A stretch of DNA of 60,415 nucleotides from an uncultured bacterium (lineage in GTDB: Bacteria; Krumholzibacteriota; Krumholzibacteriia; LZORAL124-64-63): NCBI GenBank assembly GCA_937864225.1, contig CALMJK010000002.1, positions 7,501 to 67,915 of the forward strand, given 5' to 3'. Below the pieces are notes generated by a model. It ran no database searches. It saw only the letters and a list, made by a program, of their open reading frames with translations, and was not told the origin of the DNA. The translations under genes were made by a program, and so were the position numbers. Of the stretch, positions 27,334 to 35,248 are shown piece after piece. How positions within the stretch are numbered: the stretch's first letter is position 1; each line of letters opens with the position of its first letter.

Positions 27334-27362
27334 AACGTACGGGCGAGGCCTTGCCCTGTCAA
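27334..27362 (-). promoter_or_regulatory. Predicted promoter of the S8 protease gene
   Basis: Minus-strand TTGACA (27362-27357) is a perfect -35, followed after 17 bp by TACGTT (27339-27334), a weak -10. It lies 15 bp after the yraN stop and would start transcription about 115 bases before the protease ATG, placing the tandem hairpins in the leader. Confidence 0.45.
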
Positions 27363-27377
27363 CGCGGGTTCGCCGTC

Positions 27378-27758
27378 TCAGGCGCGCCGTCCTCCCACGG
27401 ACACGCCCGCGAAATGCTCGATGCGGCAGCCGCGTCCCTCGCCCCAGAAGCTCACGGCCACGACATCGAAGCGAAAGACGGCGGCGCCCGGGGCGCCTCC
27501 GCCGACGATCCACGCGGCCGCGGCTCGTCGCAGATGGCCGAGCTTGCGCGCGTCCACCGCCGCCTCGGGCCGACCCCAGCCCTCGCCGCGCCGCGCCTTC
27601 ACCTCCACGAACACCACGAGATCGCCGCGCCGGACGATCAGGTCGATCTCACCGCCGCGCGCGCGTTGCCGGGCCGCGACGCAGGCGAAGCCGCACGTCT
27701 CGAGGTAGAGCCGGGCCAGCGCCTCGCCGGCCCGTCCGAAATCCTGCGCCTTCGACAC
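27378..27758 (-). CDS. yraN: UPF0102 / YraN family nuclease-like protein
   Basis: The 126-residue protein belongs to the YraN family, a restriction-endonuclease-like fold of uncertain role linked to RNase HII and ribosomal protein L19 genes in many genomes. The core shows GRAGEALARLYLE, then GGEIDLIVRRGDLVVFVEVKAR, which matches the endonuclease-fold metal site E-x-D ... E-x-K. Start is GTG at 27758 with AAGG seven bases upstream. It is the last gene of the rplS-rnhB-yraN end of the long operon. Confidence 0.9.
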   Translation of the reverse strand: MSKAQDFGRAGEALARLYLETCGFACVAARQRARGGEIDLIVRRGDLVVFVEVKARRGEGWGRPEAAVDARKLGHLRRAAAAWIVGGGAPGAAVFRFDVVAVSFWGEGRGCRIEHFAGVSVGGRRA

Positions 27759-27804
27759 GCGACGCGCCTTGCTTGCGGGAGATGGCGGGGAGGTCCGGCA
27801 GGTC

Positions 27805-28449
27805 CTAGCGGGATTCGTTCCACAGCGTGCCCTGTCCGAGGCACGCCACCGGCCGCCAGGTCCGGCGATGCAGCGGCGTCGGCCCGAGGCTGCGCAGGGC
27901 CGCCAAGTGCTCGGCCGAGCCGTAACCCTTGTGGCGGGCGAAACCGTAGCCGGGCCAGCGACGGTCCCAGGCGCACATGAGCCGGTCCCGCAGGACCTTG
28001 GCGATCACCGAGGCCGCCGCCACCGCGGCGCTGCGGGCGTCGCCGCCCACGACCGCCTCGGCCGGGCATGCCAGCGCCGGCACGTGCAGTCCGTCGATCA
28101 GGACGAGGTCGGGAACGGCGTCGAGGCGGGCGACGGCGCCCGACATGGCCCGGAGCGTCGCGCGCAGGATGTTGAGGGCGTCGATCTCGGCCGCCGAAAC
28201 GGCGCAGGCGCCCCACGTCAGGGCACCTGTCCGCACGGCTTCGAAAACCGTCTCGCGCCTGACCGGCGCGAGACGCTTGGAGTCGTCGAGACCCTCGGGG
28301 GCCCAACCGGCCGGCAGGATGACGGCGGCGGCGACCACGGGGCCCGCCCAGCAGCCGCGTCCGGCCTCATCGACTCCCGCCAAGCGCAGCGCGCCATCCC
28401 GCGACCGCTCGCGGTCGAAACCGGCCAGCGTACCGGCGCGCCCCCGCAT
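27805..28449 (-). CDS. rnhB: Ribonuclease HII
   Basis: RNase HII removes ribonucleotides from DNA and RNA primers. The 214-residue protein carries the signature GVDEAGRGCWAGPVVAAAV near residues 25-43, and DDSKRL, LIDGLHV and a DAR-containing segment supplying the remaining carboxylates. The first 22 residues are an Arg-rich extension. The ATG at 28449 sits 2 bp after the rplS stop with only a weak Shine-Dalgarno sequence, suggesting coupling. rplS-rnhB-yraN order is widely conserved. Confidence 0.94.
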   Translation of the reverse strand: MRGRAGTLAGFDRERSRDGALRLAGVDEAGRGCWAGPVVAAAVILPAGWAPEGLDDSKRLAPVRRETVFEAVRTGALTWGACAVSAAEIDALNILRATLRAMSGAVARLDAVPDLVLIDGLHVPALACPAEAVVGGDARSAAVAAASVIAKVLRDRLMCAWDRRWPGYGFARHKGYGSAEHLAALRSLGPTPLHRRTWRPVACLGQGTLWNESR

Positions 28450-28451
28450 GC

Positions 28452-28811
28452 TCAGGAACCGCTCTTCTCCCGTATCCGCGCCTGACGGCCCGTCTTGCCG
28501 CGCAGGTAGAAGAGCTTGGCGCGCCGCACGCGGCCCGACTTGCGCAGCACCAGCGACTCGAGGCTCGGCGAATGGAGGGGGAAGACGCGCTCCACCGCCA
28601 CGCCGGACGAGATCTTGCGCACCGTCACCGATTGCTCGATGCCGCTGCCCTGGCGCGCGATGACCACGCCTTCGAAGGCCTGGACGCGCGTCTTGTTGCC
28701 CTCCTGGATGCGCACGTTGAGCACGACCGTGTCGCCGATCCGAAAATCGGGCAGGTCCTGCTTCATGCCGTCCGAACGCAACGCCTCCACGGCGTTCCTG
28801 CTGGAAACCAT
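28452..28811 (-). CDS. rplS: 50S ribosomal protein L19
   Basis: The 119-residue protein is bL19, which sits at the 30S-50S interface. The core FRIGDTVVLNVRI, TRVQAFEGVVI, RKISSGVAVERVFPLHSP and KLFYLRGK are all family hallmarks. Start is ATG at 28811 with GGGGAGG ahead of it; a longer frame reading from 28910 runs antisense to nothing but overlaps the trmD end and is rejected. It follows trmD by 46 bp, in the standard rpsP-rimM-trmD-rplS order. Confidence 0.96.
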   Translation of the reverse strand: MVSSRNAVEALRSDGMKQDLPDFRIGDTVVLNVRIQEGNKTRVQAFEGVVIARQGSGIEQSVTVRKISSGVAVERVFPLHSPSLESLVLRKSGRVRRAKLFYLRGKTGRQARIREKSGS

Positions 28812-28857
28812 CTTTGCCTCCCCTGAGGGTTCCGCGCGACCCCTGGCCGCGACGCCG

Positions 28858-29607
28858 TCAACCTTCGCCTGCCGTCGACCCGTGCTCGCTCGCCCCGCCT
28901 CCGGCATCATCCGTCAGCAGGTCGGGCCGTCGCTCGCCGGTCCGCTCTTGCGCCTTCTCGCGGCGCCAAGCCTCGATCCGCGCATGGTGCCCCGACAAGA
29001 GCACCTGCGGCACCTCGAGTCCGCGGTAGACGGGCGGCCGGGTGTACCAAGGCCCGTCCAGTCCGCCTCCGTGCTGGTCGGTGAAGCTGTCGCCCTGCGC
29101 CGAGGCCCCGTTGTGCAGGACCCCCGGCAAGCGCCTCACCAGGGCATCGATCACGACCAGCGCGGGCAACTCGCCGCCCGACAGCACGTAGTCGCCGATT
29201 GACACCTCGCGGGTCACGACCAGCTCGCGCACCCGCTCGTCCACGCCCTTGTAGTGCCCGCACAGCAGCAGCAGCTCCTCGGCCGCCTGCGCTTCGGCGA
29301 GCAGTTCCAGCACGACCCGCTCGCACAGCCGCTCCCCCTGCGGGGAGGTCAGCACGACGGGCGCCGCCGGATTCCGGCGATGTCGCTCCACCGCCTCCAC
29401 CAGCGGCGGGGCCATCAGGATCATGCCCGGCCCCCCGCCATACGGCGTGTCGTCCACCGTCCCATGCCGATCCACCGCGTGCTCGCGCACGTCATGCACC
29501 GTGTACCGCACCAGGCCCTGCTGCGACGCCCGGTCCAGGATGCTCGTGCCCAGCACAGCCCGGACCATGTCCGGGAAGAGGGTCAGGACCCTAATCGCAA
29601 CTGCCAT
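28858..29607 (-). CDS. trmD: tRNA (guanine-N1)-methyltransferase
   Basis: TrmD methylates G37 of tRNAs reading CNN codons, preventing frameshifting. The 249-residue SPOUT enzyme shows VLTLFPDM near the start, [22 protein letters not shown] and [19 protein letters not shown] (the knot region). GDSFTDQHG and the substrate loop follow. The C-terminal 25 residues are a low-complexity tail. It starts inside the rimM 3' end (17 bp overlap), with GGAGACCG upstream. Confidence 0.96.
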   Translation of the reverse strand: MAVAIRVLTLFPDMVRAVLGTSILDRASQQGLVRYTVHDVREHAVDRHGTVDDTPYGGGPGMILMAPPLVEAVERHRRNPAAPVVLTSPQGERLCERVVLELLAEAQAAEELLLLCGHYKGVDERVRELVVTREVSIGDYVLSGGELPALVVIDALVRRLPGVLHNGASAQGDSFTDQHGGGLDGPWYTRPPVYRGLEVPQVLLSGHHARIEAWRREKAQERTGERRPDLLTDDAGGGASEHGSTAGEG

Positions 29608-30160
29608 CGGTCTCCGCGTCGGCTTGGTCCAGCAGACCGGCCGGCGGATCGATCACCAGCGGCCCGTCCAGACCCTCGTCCTCGCGCAGGATGGGCGCTA
29701 CGGCCGGCACGAGCGTCTCCGTCCCGTCCCCGCGCGCCACGACCAGCAACATCTGCCGGACGTAACGCCTGACCTCCGCGACACGCCCCACGATCTCGCC
29801 CGCCGCGGTCAACACCGGCCGGCCTAGGAACCGGAACGGGAGCCCGTCGCTGGGCCGCGGGAAATCCGGCGCGAGATAGCTGCTCCGCCAAAATCCCACC
29901 TGCCGCCCGACCCGCGCCTCGGCCGCCTCGCGCGACTCGCAGCCCGCCACGCGCACGATCGGACAGTCGCCGTCGCGTCGCGACAGGTCGGCCTGGCAAG
30001 GCGCCCCGTCGTCCCACACCAGGTGCCGGCACCCCAGCAGGCCGTCGTGCCAGTCGATCAGCGGGTAGAGCTTCAGCTCCCCCCGCAGCCCCACGGGTCG
30101 GCTCACCTCGGCGACCGGCACGAAGGCGTCCGCGTCGCGCCCCTCCGGGCCGGCGCTCAT
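29591..30160 (-). CDS. rimM: Ribosome maturation factor RimM
   Basis: RimM binds uS19 and assists 30S head assembly. The 189-residue protein has the N-terminal barrel ([19 protein letters not shown]) and a C-terminal PRC-barrel ([16 protein letters not shown] ... [11 protein letters not shown]). Its ATG at 30160 overlaps the khpA stop as ATGA, and its 3' end overlaps trmD. A longer in-frame extension up to 30442 is rejected because it reads through khpA in another frame. The protein is somewhat divergent: the usual RIGKI opening is AEVSRPVG. Confidence 0.9.
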   Translation of the reverse strand: MSAGPEGRDADAFVPVAEVSRPVGLRGELKLYPLIDWHDGLLGCRHLVWDDGAPCQADLSRRDGDCPIVRVAGCESREAAEARVGRQVGFWRSSYLAPDFPRPSDGLPFRFLGRPVLTAAGEIVGRVAEVRRYVRQMLLVVARGDGTETLVPAVAPILREDEGLDGPLVIDPPAGLLDQADAETDGSCD

Positions 30161-30396
30161 TCGGCGATCTCGAAGCCCAACCGGCGGCCGCTGCGCGCCG
30201 AGACGGCCGCCAACAGGGAGCGGATCGCCCGCGCGGTCTGCCCCCCCTTGCCGATGAGCTTGCCCAGATCGTCCGGATGCACACCGACCTCGAAGATCTC
30301 GTAGCCGTCCTTCTCGAGCCGCCGCAACCGGACCGCCTCGGGGTGGTCGACCAGATTGACCGCGATCAACGCGATCAGTTCCTCGACGTTCGTCAT
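30157..30396 (-). CDS. khpA: KH-domain RNA-binding protein
   Basis: This 79-residue protein is a single KH domain with the GxxG-containing loop GKLIGKGGQT at 45-54. Homologues (KhpA/YlqC) sit between rpsP and rimM in many genomes and bind structured RNAs, influencing cell size or sRNA action in Firmicutes. The ATG at 30396 is chosen over an in-frame TTG at 30405, which would overlap the rpsP stop. The stop overlaps the rimM start. Confidence 0.9.
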   Translation of the reverse strand: MTNVEELIALIAVNLVDHPEAVRLRRLEKDGYEIFEVGVHPDDLGKLIGKGGQTARAIRSLLAAVSARSGRRLGFEIAE

Positions 30397-30401
30397 GCCG
30401 C

Positions 30402-30908
30402 TCAACCCTCGGCGGCGGGCTCCGCCTCGCCGGCGGACTCACCGCTCTGCGCCGCCTGCGCCGCGGCCGCTTCCGCCGCCGCAGCCGCCGCCTTCGCGGC
30501 CTGCGCCTCGGCGCGCGCGCGCGCCACGGACTCCGCCTGCTCGCGGCGCTGCTGCGCCCGCGCTTCGGCCTGATCCTGCGCGCGGCGGTCCGCGCCCGCG
30601 CGCACCTCCGCCACCCTTCGGCTCACTTCCTCCGCCGCGACTCCCTGCTTCTCGAGCGAGAAACGCAGCAAGATCCCCTGCGCCTTGAACAGCGAGCGGG
30701 CGGTTTCGGACACCACGGCGCCCCGCCGCATCCAGGTGAGGATCTCCTCGTCGTGCAAACGAACCTCGTGCGGCTCGATGAACGGATTGTAGTAGCCGAG
30801 ATTGGCGAGATAATCGCCATCGCGGCGGCGCCGGCTGTCGACGGCGACGAGGCGGTAGAACGGACGCTTCCGCTTGCCCATGCGGGCAAACCTGATGGTC
30901 GTGGCCAA
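30402..30908 (-). CDS. rpsP: 30S ribosomal protein S16 with long Ala-rich C-terminal extension
   Basis: Residues 1-85 are a normal bS16 (IRFARMGKRKRPFYRLVAVDSR, GYYNPF). The remaining roughly 80 residues are an extension rich in Ala, Glu, Arg and Gln, likely a long helix or coiled coil ending in a disordered acidic tail. Typical bS16 is 80-110 residues, so 168 is unusually long, though Ala/Glu-rich S16 tails are known in some lineages. Start is TTG at 30908, supported by GGAGG seven bases upstream and by alignment of the N-terminus with the family. Confidence 0.93.
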   Translation of the reverse strand: MATTIRFARMGKRKRPFYRLVAVDSRRRRDGDYLANLGYYNPFIEPHEVRLHDEEILTWMRRGAVVSETARSLFKAQGILLRFSLEKQGVAAEEVSRRVAEVRAGADRRAQDQAEARAQQRREQAESVARARAEAQAAKAAAAAAEAAAAQAAQSGESAGEAEPAAEG

Positions 30909-30987
30909 CGGGTCACCTCCGGTTCCGGTATCGCCCCCGCCACCGTGGCGCGGGCGCGCGCCGGCTCCTGTGGCCGGCCGGGCGGGC

Positions 30988-32322
30988 CTAAGCCCGCCGC
31001 TCGAGCACGCGGCGGCTGAACTCCTGCAGCCCGCCCGCCGCGTTGATCTCCTTCATCATGCGCCGCATGTCGCGGTACTGCTTGAGCAGTTTGTTCACCT
31101 GCGAGATGTTCGTGCCGCTGCCGCGCGCGATGCGCTTGCGCCGCGAGCCGTTGATGACGTCCGGGTGGCGGCGCTCCTCCCGGGTCATCGAGTTGATGAT
31201 CGCCTCGACCCGCGTGAACTGGTTCTCGTCCACGTCGGCCCGGTCGATCAGGTCGGATTTCATGCCCGGCAGCAGGCGCAGGACCCCCTGCAGCGGCCCC
31301 ATGCGACGCACCTGCCGGATCTGCTTCTGGAAATCCTCCAGCGTGAACTGGCCGGCCGAGAAGCGACGGGCCAGGTCCTCGGCCTCGCCCATGTCCATCT
31401 TCGCCTGGGCCTGCTCCACCAAGGAAAGCACGTCGCCCATGCCCAGGATGCGCCCCGCCATGCGGTCGGGGTGGAAGACTTCGAGGTCGTCGAGTTTCTC
31501 GCCCACGCTCACGAGCTTCACGGGCCGCCCCGTGACCTGCAGGACCGAGAGCGCCGCGCCTCCGCGCGCGTCGCCGTCCAGCTTGGTGAGCACGACGCCG
31601 TCGAAGCCGACCCGCGCCGCGAACTCCCGCGCGATGGCGACGGCCTGTTGACCCGTCATCGCGTCCAGGACCAACAGCTTCTCCTGCATCGGCACGGCGC
31701 GGTCGAGGGCGGACAACTCGTTCATGAGCGCGTCGTCGACGTGCAGCCTTCCGGCCGTGTCCACGATCAGGACGTCGCACCCCTTGTCGCGCGCGCGCCG
31801 TTGCCCCAGCTTCACGATGCTCACGGGGTTGCGGCTCTCGCGGTCGCTGTGCACCGGCACGCCCGCGGCCTCGCCCAGCGCGTGCAGCTGATCGATCGCG
31901 GCGGGGCGATAGATGTCCGCCGCCACCAGCAGCGGCTGCCTCCCCTCGCGGGCCAGACGTTGCGCCAGCTTGCCGCAGAAGGTCGTCTTGCCGCTGCCTT
32001 GCAGGCCCATGACCATGACGGTCGCCAAAGGGCCGTCCAGCGCCAGCTCGCGGGTCTGCCCGCCCAGGAGCGCCACGAGCTCGTCGTGCACGATCTTGAC
32101 CACGTGCTGGACGGGCGTCAGGCCCGGCAAGAGGGGCGAGGCGAGGGCCTGTGCGCGGATGCGCTCCGTCAGCTCGCGCGCCACGCCGTAGTCGACATCG
32201 GCTTCGAGCAACGCGACCCGCACCTCGCGCAACGCCTCCCCCACGGACTGTTCCGTGAGCGAGGGCTGCCCTGCGAGGCGCTGGAAGGCCTGCTCCAGAC
32301 GCTGTGTCAACTCTTGAAACAA
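30988..32322 (-). CDS. ffh: Signal recognition particle protein Ffh
   Basis: Ffh is the SRP GTPase that targets inner-membrane proteins co-translationally. The 444-residue protein has an N domain (FQELTQRLEQAFQRL), the G1 loop GLQGSGKTT at 106-114, DTAGR, TKLDGDARGG, and a Met-rich M domain (RRMGPLQGVLRLLPGM, RGSGTNISQVNKLLKQY). The TTG at 32322 is preferred because its product starts exactly where the family starts and a G-rich site precedes it; an ATG at 32439 would add 39 residues with no family counterpart. It precedes rpsP by 79 bp. Confidence 0.94.
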   Translation of the reverse strand: MFQELTQRLEQAFQRLAGQPSLTEQSVGEALREVRVALLEADVDYGVARELTERIRAQALASPLLPGLTPVQHVVKIVHDELVALLGGQTRELALDGPLATVMVMGLQGSGKTTFCGKLAQRLAREGRQPLLVAADIYRPAAIDQLHALGEAAGVPVHSDRESRNPVSIVKLGQRRARDKGCDVLIVDTAGRLHVDDALMNELSALDRAVPMQEKLLVLDAMTGQQAVAIAREFAARVGFDGVVLTKLDGDARGGAALSVLQVTGRPVKLVSVGEKLDDLEVFHPDRMAGRILGMGDVLSLVEQAQAKMDMGEAEDLARRFSAGQFTLEDFQKQIRQVRRMGPLQGVLRLLPGMKSDLIDRADVDENQFTRVEAIINSMTREERRHPDVINGSRRKRIARGSGTNISQVNKLLKQYRDMRRMMKEINAAGGLQEFSRRVLERRA

Positions 32323-32445
32323 ACCGCCCCCTGCCCCGGCCCACCGCCCCCCGGGCTGTCCCGCCCCTGCCGGGGAGCGAACCAGACGCACCGCGACGCA
32401 CGGATACGCGGACTTCTGCGCGAACCGAAAAAGACGCAATCGAGT

Positions 32446-32474
32446 AAGTTAAACGATTGCAGCCGGAAAGGCAA
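32446..32474 (-). promoter_or_regulatory. Possible promoter ahead of ffh
   Basis: Minus-strand TTGCCT (32474-32469), 17 bp, then TAACTT (32451-32446) lies in the only AT-rich part of the 171 bp between rpe and ffh. A CAATCG / CGATTG inverted repeat surrounds the -10. It could give the SRP/ribosomal part of the long operon its own start. Both hexamers are imperfect. Confidence 0.35.
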
Positions 32475-32493
32475 GCATCCCCCGCGGCCCCGT

Positions 32494-33183
32494 TCAGCCG
32501 CCCCTCAACTGGCGCACCGCTCCCGCCCGGTCCGCGGCGCTAAAGAGGAAGGTTCCCGACACGAGGATGTCCGCCCCCGCCTCGCGACAGGCCACGGCGT
32601 TGCGCTCGTCCACGCCGCCGTCCACCGCGATCGCGAACGTGTGGCCCGCCGCGGCCCGCCAGGCGGCCAGCGCCTCGATCTTGGCCAACGCCTGCGGCTG
32701 GAAAGGCTGTCCGCCGAAGCCCGGCTGCACCGCCATGACCAGCGCCAGGTCGAGCTGCGCCAGCCAGGGTTGCAGCGCCTGCGGCGGCGTGGCGGGATTC
32801 AGCGACAGCCCTACGCGCGCGCCCCGGGCCCGGATCTCGCGCATCGCCTCGCCGGCCTGCGCGCACTCCACGTGGACCGTCAGGGCGTCGGCGCCGGCCG
32901 CCGCGAACGAAGCCACGAAGTCGAGCGGGCGCTGCACCATCAGGTGCACGTCCAGCGGCAGCGAGGTGTGCGGGCGCAGGGACCGCAGAAGCGCGGGGCC
33001 CAACGTGAGGTTGGGCACGAAATGCCCGTCCATGACATCCACGTGGAAGAGGTCGGCGCCGGCCGCCTCCAGCGAGGCCGCCTCGCCGCGCAGGTCCGCG
33101 AAATCCGCCGCCAACAGGGATGGAGCGACCCCCGGCCCCTGGCGCGACTGGCCGTCCTCAGCGGGCCGACGCCACCAGCTCAA
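32494..33183 (-). CDS. rpe: Ribulose-phosphate 3-epimerase
   Basis: This TIM-barrel enzyme interconverts ribulose-5-phosphate and xylulose-5-phosphate. The 229-residue protein contains APSLLAADFADL, the metal/active-site HVDVMDGHFVPN, LDVHLMV, VMAVQPGFGGQ and VDGGV. The first 18 residues are an extension. Start is a TTG at 33183 with AGGGAG seven bases upstream; it overlaps the preceding PASTA gene by 26 bp. The rpe gene commonly follows PASTA kinases in other bacteria, and here a PASTA protein without a kinase precedes it. Confidence 0.93.
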   Translation of the reverse strand: MSWWRRPAEDGQSRQGPGVAPSLLAADFADLRGEAASLEAAGADLFHVDVMDGHFVPNLTLGPALLRSLRPHTSLPLDVHLMVQRPLDFVASFAAAGADALTVHVECAQAGEAMREIRARGARVGLSLNPATPPQALQPWLAQLDLALVMAVQPGFGGQPFQPQALAKIEALAAWRAAAGHTFAIAVDGGVDERNAVACREAGADILVSGTFLFSAADRAGAVRQLRGG

Positions 33184-33883
33184 TCGTGGCTCCCTTCAGC
33201 ACGCGGCTCCCCGGGGATGGGGCCTGGGCGAGCACCGTGCCCGGCGCCACGCCCGGTTCGCGGCGGTGCGTGACGGCCGCCACGACGCAGCCCGCCTCCT
33301 CGATCGCCAGACGCGCGAGATAGAGCGGCTCGCCGCGCAGATCAGGCAGTCGGTAGGCGGGGGCCTGATCCGGTTCCGCCACCACGAGGTCGATCGGCTG
33401 CGCCTTGAGGTGCCGCGTCCCGGCGGGCGGCTTTTGAAACGTCACCGTAGGAGCGGTGACCAGGTCGGTCCGATATCGCAGGACGCGTCCCTCGCGAAAG
33501 GACTCCCGAGCGAGCAACATGCCGGCCTGGCGCCTGGTCAGGCCGGCGAGGTCGGGGACCGTGCCTTGAGCGGGCCCCCCGCTGACAACCACGGTCACGC
33601 GCCGCCCCCGACGGATGGAGGAGCCGGGCGCCGGGGTCTGCTCGACGACGCGCCCCGCCGCCACGCTGGGGTGGGCCGCGGTGCGGTCTTCGATCAGTTG
33701 CAGACCCGCCCGGCCGGCCTCGCCCCGCGCCAGTTCGACCGTCTTGCCCCGCAGGTCGGGGACCGCGACCACGGGGTTGTGGTGGATGAGACGGGGCATG
33801 ACCAAAAAGTTGAATGACACGAGCCCCACGGCGAACAGCAGCGTGAACCCGCCCAGCAGTCCCAGGAAACGCCCGAGCTTCAC
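33158..33883 (-). CDS. Membrane-anchored PASTA-domain protein without a kinase domain
   Basis: The 241-residue protein has one N-terminal membrane segment (about 9-30) followed by three PASTA repeats: VPDLRGKTVELARGEA, VPDLAGLTRRQAGMLL and LPDLRGEPLYLARLAI mark their starts. PASTA domains bind peptidoglycan fragments and usually occur on Ser/Thr kinases or PBPs; neither is attached here. The gene lies between rsmB and rpe, where many bacteria carry a PASTA kinase and a phosphatase. It may be a kinase-less relic or a free-standing cell-wall sensor. It starts 6 bp after rsmB. Confidence 0.85.
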   Translation of the reverse strand: MKLGRFLGLLGGFTLLFAVGLVSFNFLVMPRLIHHNPVVAVPDLRGKTVELARGEAGRAGLQLIEDRTAAHPSVAAGRVVEQTPAPGSSIRRGRRVTVVVSGGPAQGTVPDLAGLTRRQAGMLLARESFREGRVLRYRTDLVTAPTVTFQKPPAGTRHLKAQPIDLVVAEPDQAPAYRLPDLRGEPLYLARLAIEEAGCVVAAVTHRREPGVAPGTVLAQAPSPGSRVLKGATIELVASAR

Positions 33884-33889
33884 CCGCCG

Positions 33890-35248
33890 TCACCTCCGCC
33901 GTAGCCGCGCCGCGAAGAAACCGTCGGTTCCCGTCTCTTGCGGCAGCCAGGTCCGCTGCCAGGCCCCGCCTTCCGCCGCGTCGGGATGCGGGTCGGGCGA
34001 CAGGTCGGCCGCCGCGTCCTCGAGCAGCGATTGCACGACGTGCTCGTTCTCCTCCGGCTCGAGCGAGCAGGTCGCGTACAGCAGCCGCCCTCCCGGCGCC
34101 AGCAGCGCGGCGGCGGCCGCGGCCAGGCGCCGCAATCGCTGCGCGCTCTCGAGCAGGCGTTGCGGGCGCAGCCGCCAGCGCCCCTCGGGATGATGTCGAA
34201 GCACGCCCGTGCCGCTGCACGGTCCATCGAGCAGGATCGTGTCGAAGGTCCCGAGCGCGAAAGGCGGCGCCTCGCCGTCAGCCAATACCATGATCGGCGC
34301 GCCGCCCGCAATTCTTTTCCCCGTGTCGGCCAACCGCGCCAGCCGCGCGGCGGAGCGATCCATGCCGAAGACAGCCGAGGGATCGCACCACATCGCGCGC
34401 AAATGCAACAGTTTGCCCCCCGGCGCCGCGCACAGGTCCAACAAGCGCCCGCCCGCCCCCGCGGCGAGCCAGGTCGTGACCTCCTGCGCTCCCTCGTCCT
34501 GCACGATCACGCCGGGTTCGCCTGTCAACAGCGAGACCAGCGCGGCGCGATCGAGGCGTGCCGCCAGTTGCAGCGCCCTGGCGTGACGACGGCCGGGCAG
34601 CGCCCCGTGGCCCGCCGCATCCAGACGCGCCGCGACCGCCAGGGGATCCGCCGGCGCCAGGACGTGCAGGGTGATCGGCGCCGCTTGATTGTCGTGTCGG
34701 CACAACCGCTCGCACGCCTCGAACCCCCAGCGCGCGAGCCAGCGCTCGACGAGCCACCGCGGGTGCGAGTGCCAGGCGGCCAGATGTGCGGCCGCGTCCT
34801 CGCGCGGATCGGGGAACAAGGGCCGCAGCGCTTCCAGGCTCGGCGCGCCGCCGCCGCGCGCCGCCGCCCGCAGCGTCCTTTGGAGCAGGGCGTTCACATA
34901 AGGCGCGGAACGCGCGGAGACCGCCGCGCGGCACAGCTCGACGCTCTGGTCCAGGGCGGCATAGGCCGGCACCCCTTCGCACGCCAGCAATTGATGCAGC
35001 CCGAGTCGCAGCACGTTCTGCAGACCCGTCGGGCGGCGCGCCCGCGAGCGCCGGGAAAGACGCGCGATGAGATGGTCGTAGCGCCCGCGCCACTTCAGGC
35101 TCCCCTTCACCAGTTCGGCCAGGAAAGCCCGCGAACGCGCGTCCGGCGCGCCGGCCAGCGCCGCGTCGAGCGCCGTCTCGAGCGGTTCCCCCGCCTCGAC
35201 GCGCTCCAGGGCGGCGAGGGCGGCACGGCGCACCGCGTCGATCTTCAT
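33890..35248 (-). CDS. rsmB: 16S rRNA (cytosine-967-C5)-methyltransferase
   Basis: RsmB/Sun methylates C967 of 16S rRNA. The 452-residue protein joins an N-terminal NusB-like helical domain (about 1-135) to a class I methyltransferase. The SAM site is DLCAAPGGKLLHL; the two catalytic cysteines are in PCSGTGVLRHHP (motif IV) and YATCSLEPEENE (motif VI). The ATG at 35248 overlaps the fmt stop by 4 bp. The fmt-rsmB pair is a conserved unit. Confidence 0.95.
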   Translation of the reverse strand: MKIDAVRRAALAALERVEAGEPLETALDAALAGAPDARSRAFLAELVKGSLKWRGRYDHLIARLSRRSRARRPTGLQNVLRLGLHQLLACEGVPAYAALDQSVELCRAAVSARSAPYVNALLQRTLRAAARGGGAPSLEALRPLFPDPREDAAAHLAAWHSHPRWLVERWLARWGFEACERLCRHDNQAAPITLHVLAPADPLAVAARLDAAGHGALPGRRHARALQLAARLDRAALVSLLTGEPGVIVQDEGAQEVTTWLAAGAGGRLLDLCAAPGGKLLHLRAMWCDPSAVFGMDRSAARLARLADTGKRIAGGAPIMVLADGEAPPFALGTFDTILLDGPCSGTGVLRHHPEGRWRLRPQRLLESAQRLRRLAAAAAALLAPGGRLLYATCSLEPEENEHVVQSLLEDAAADLSPDPHPDAAEGGAWQRTWLPQETGTDGFFAARLRRR

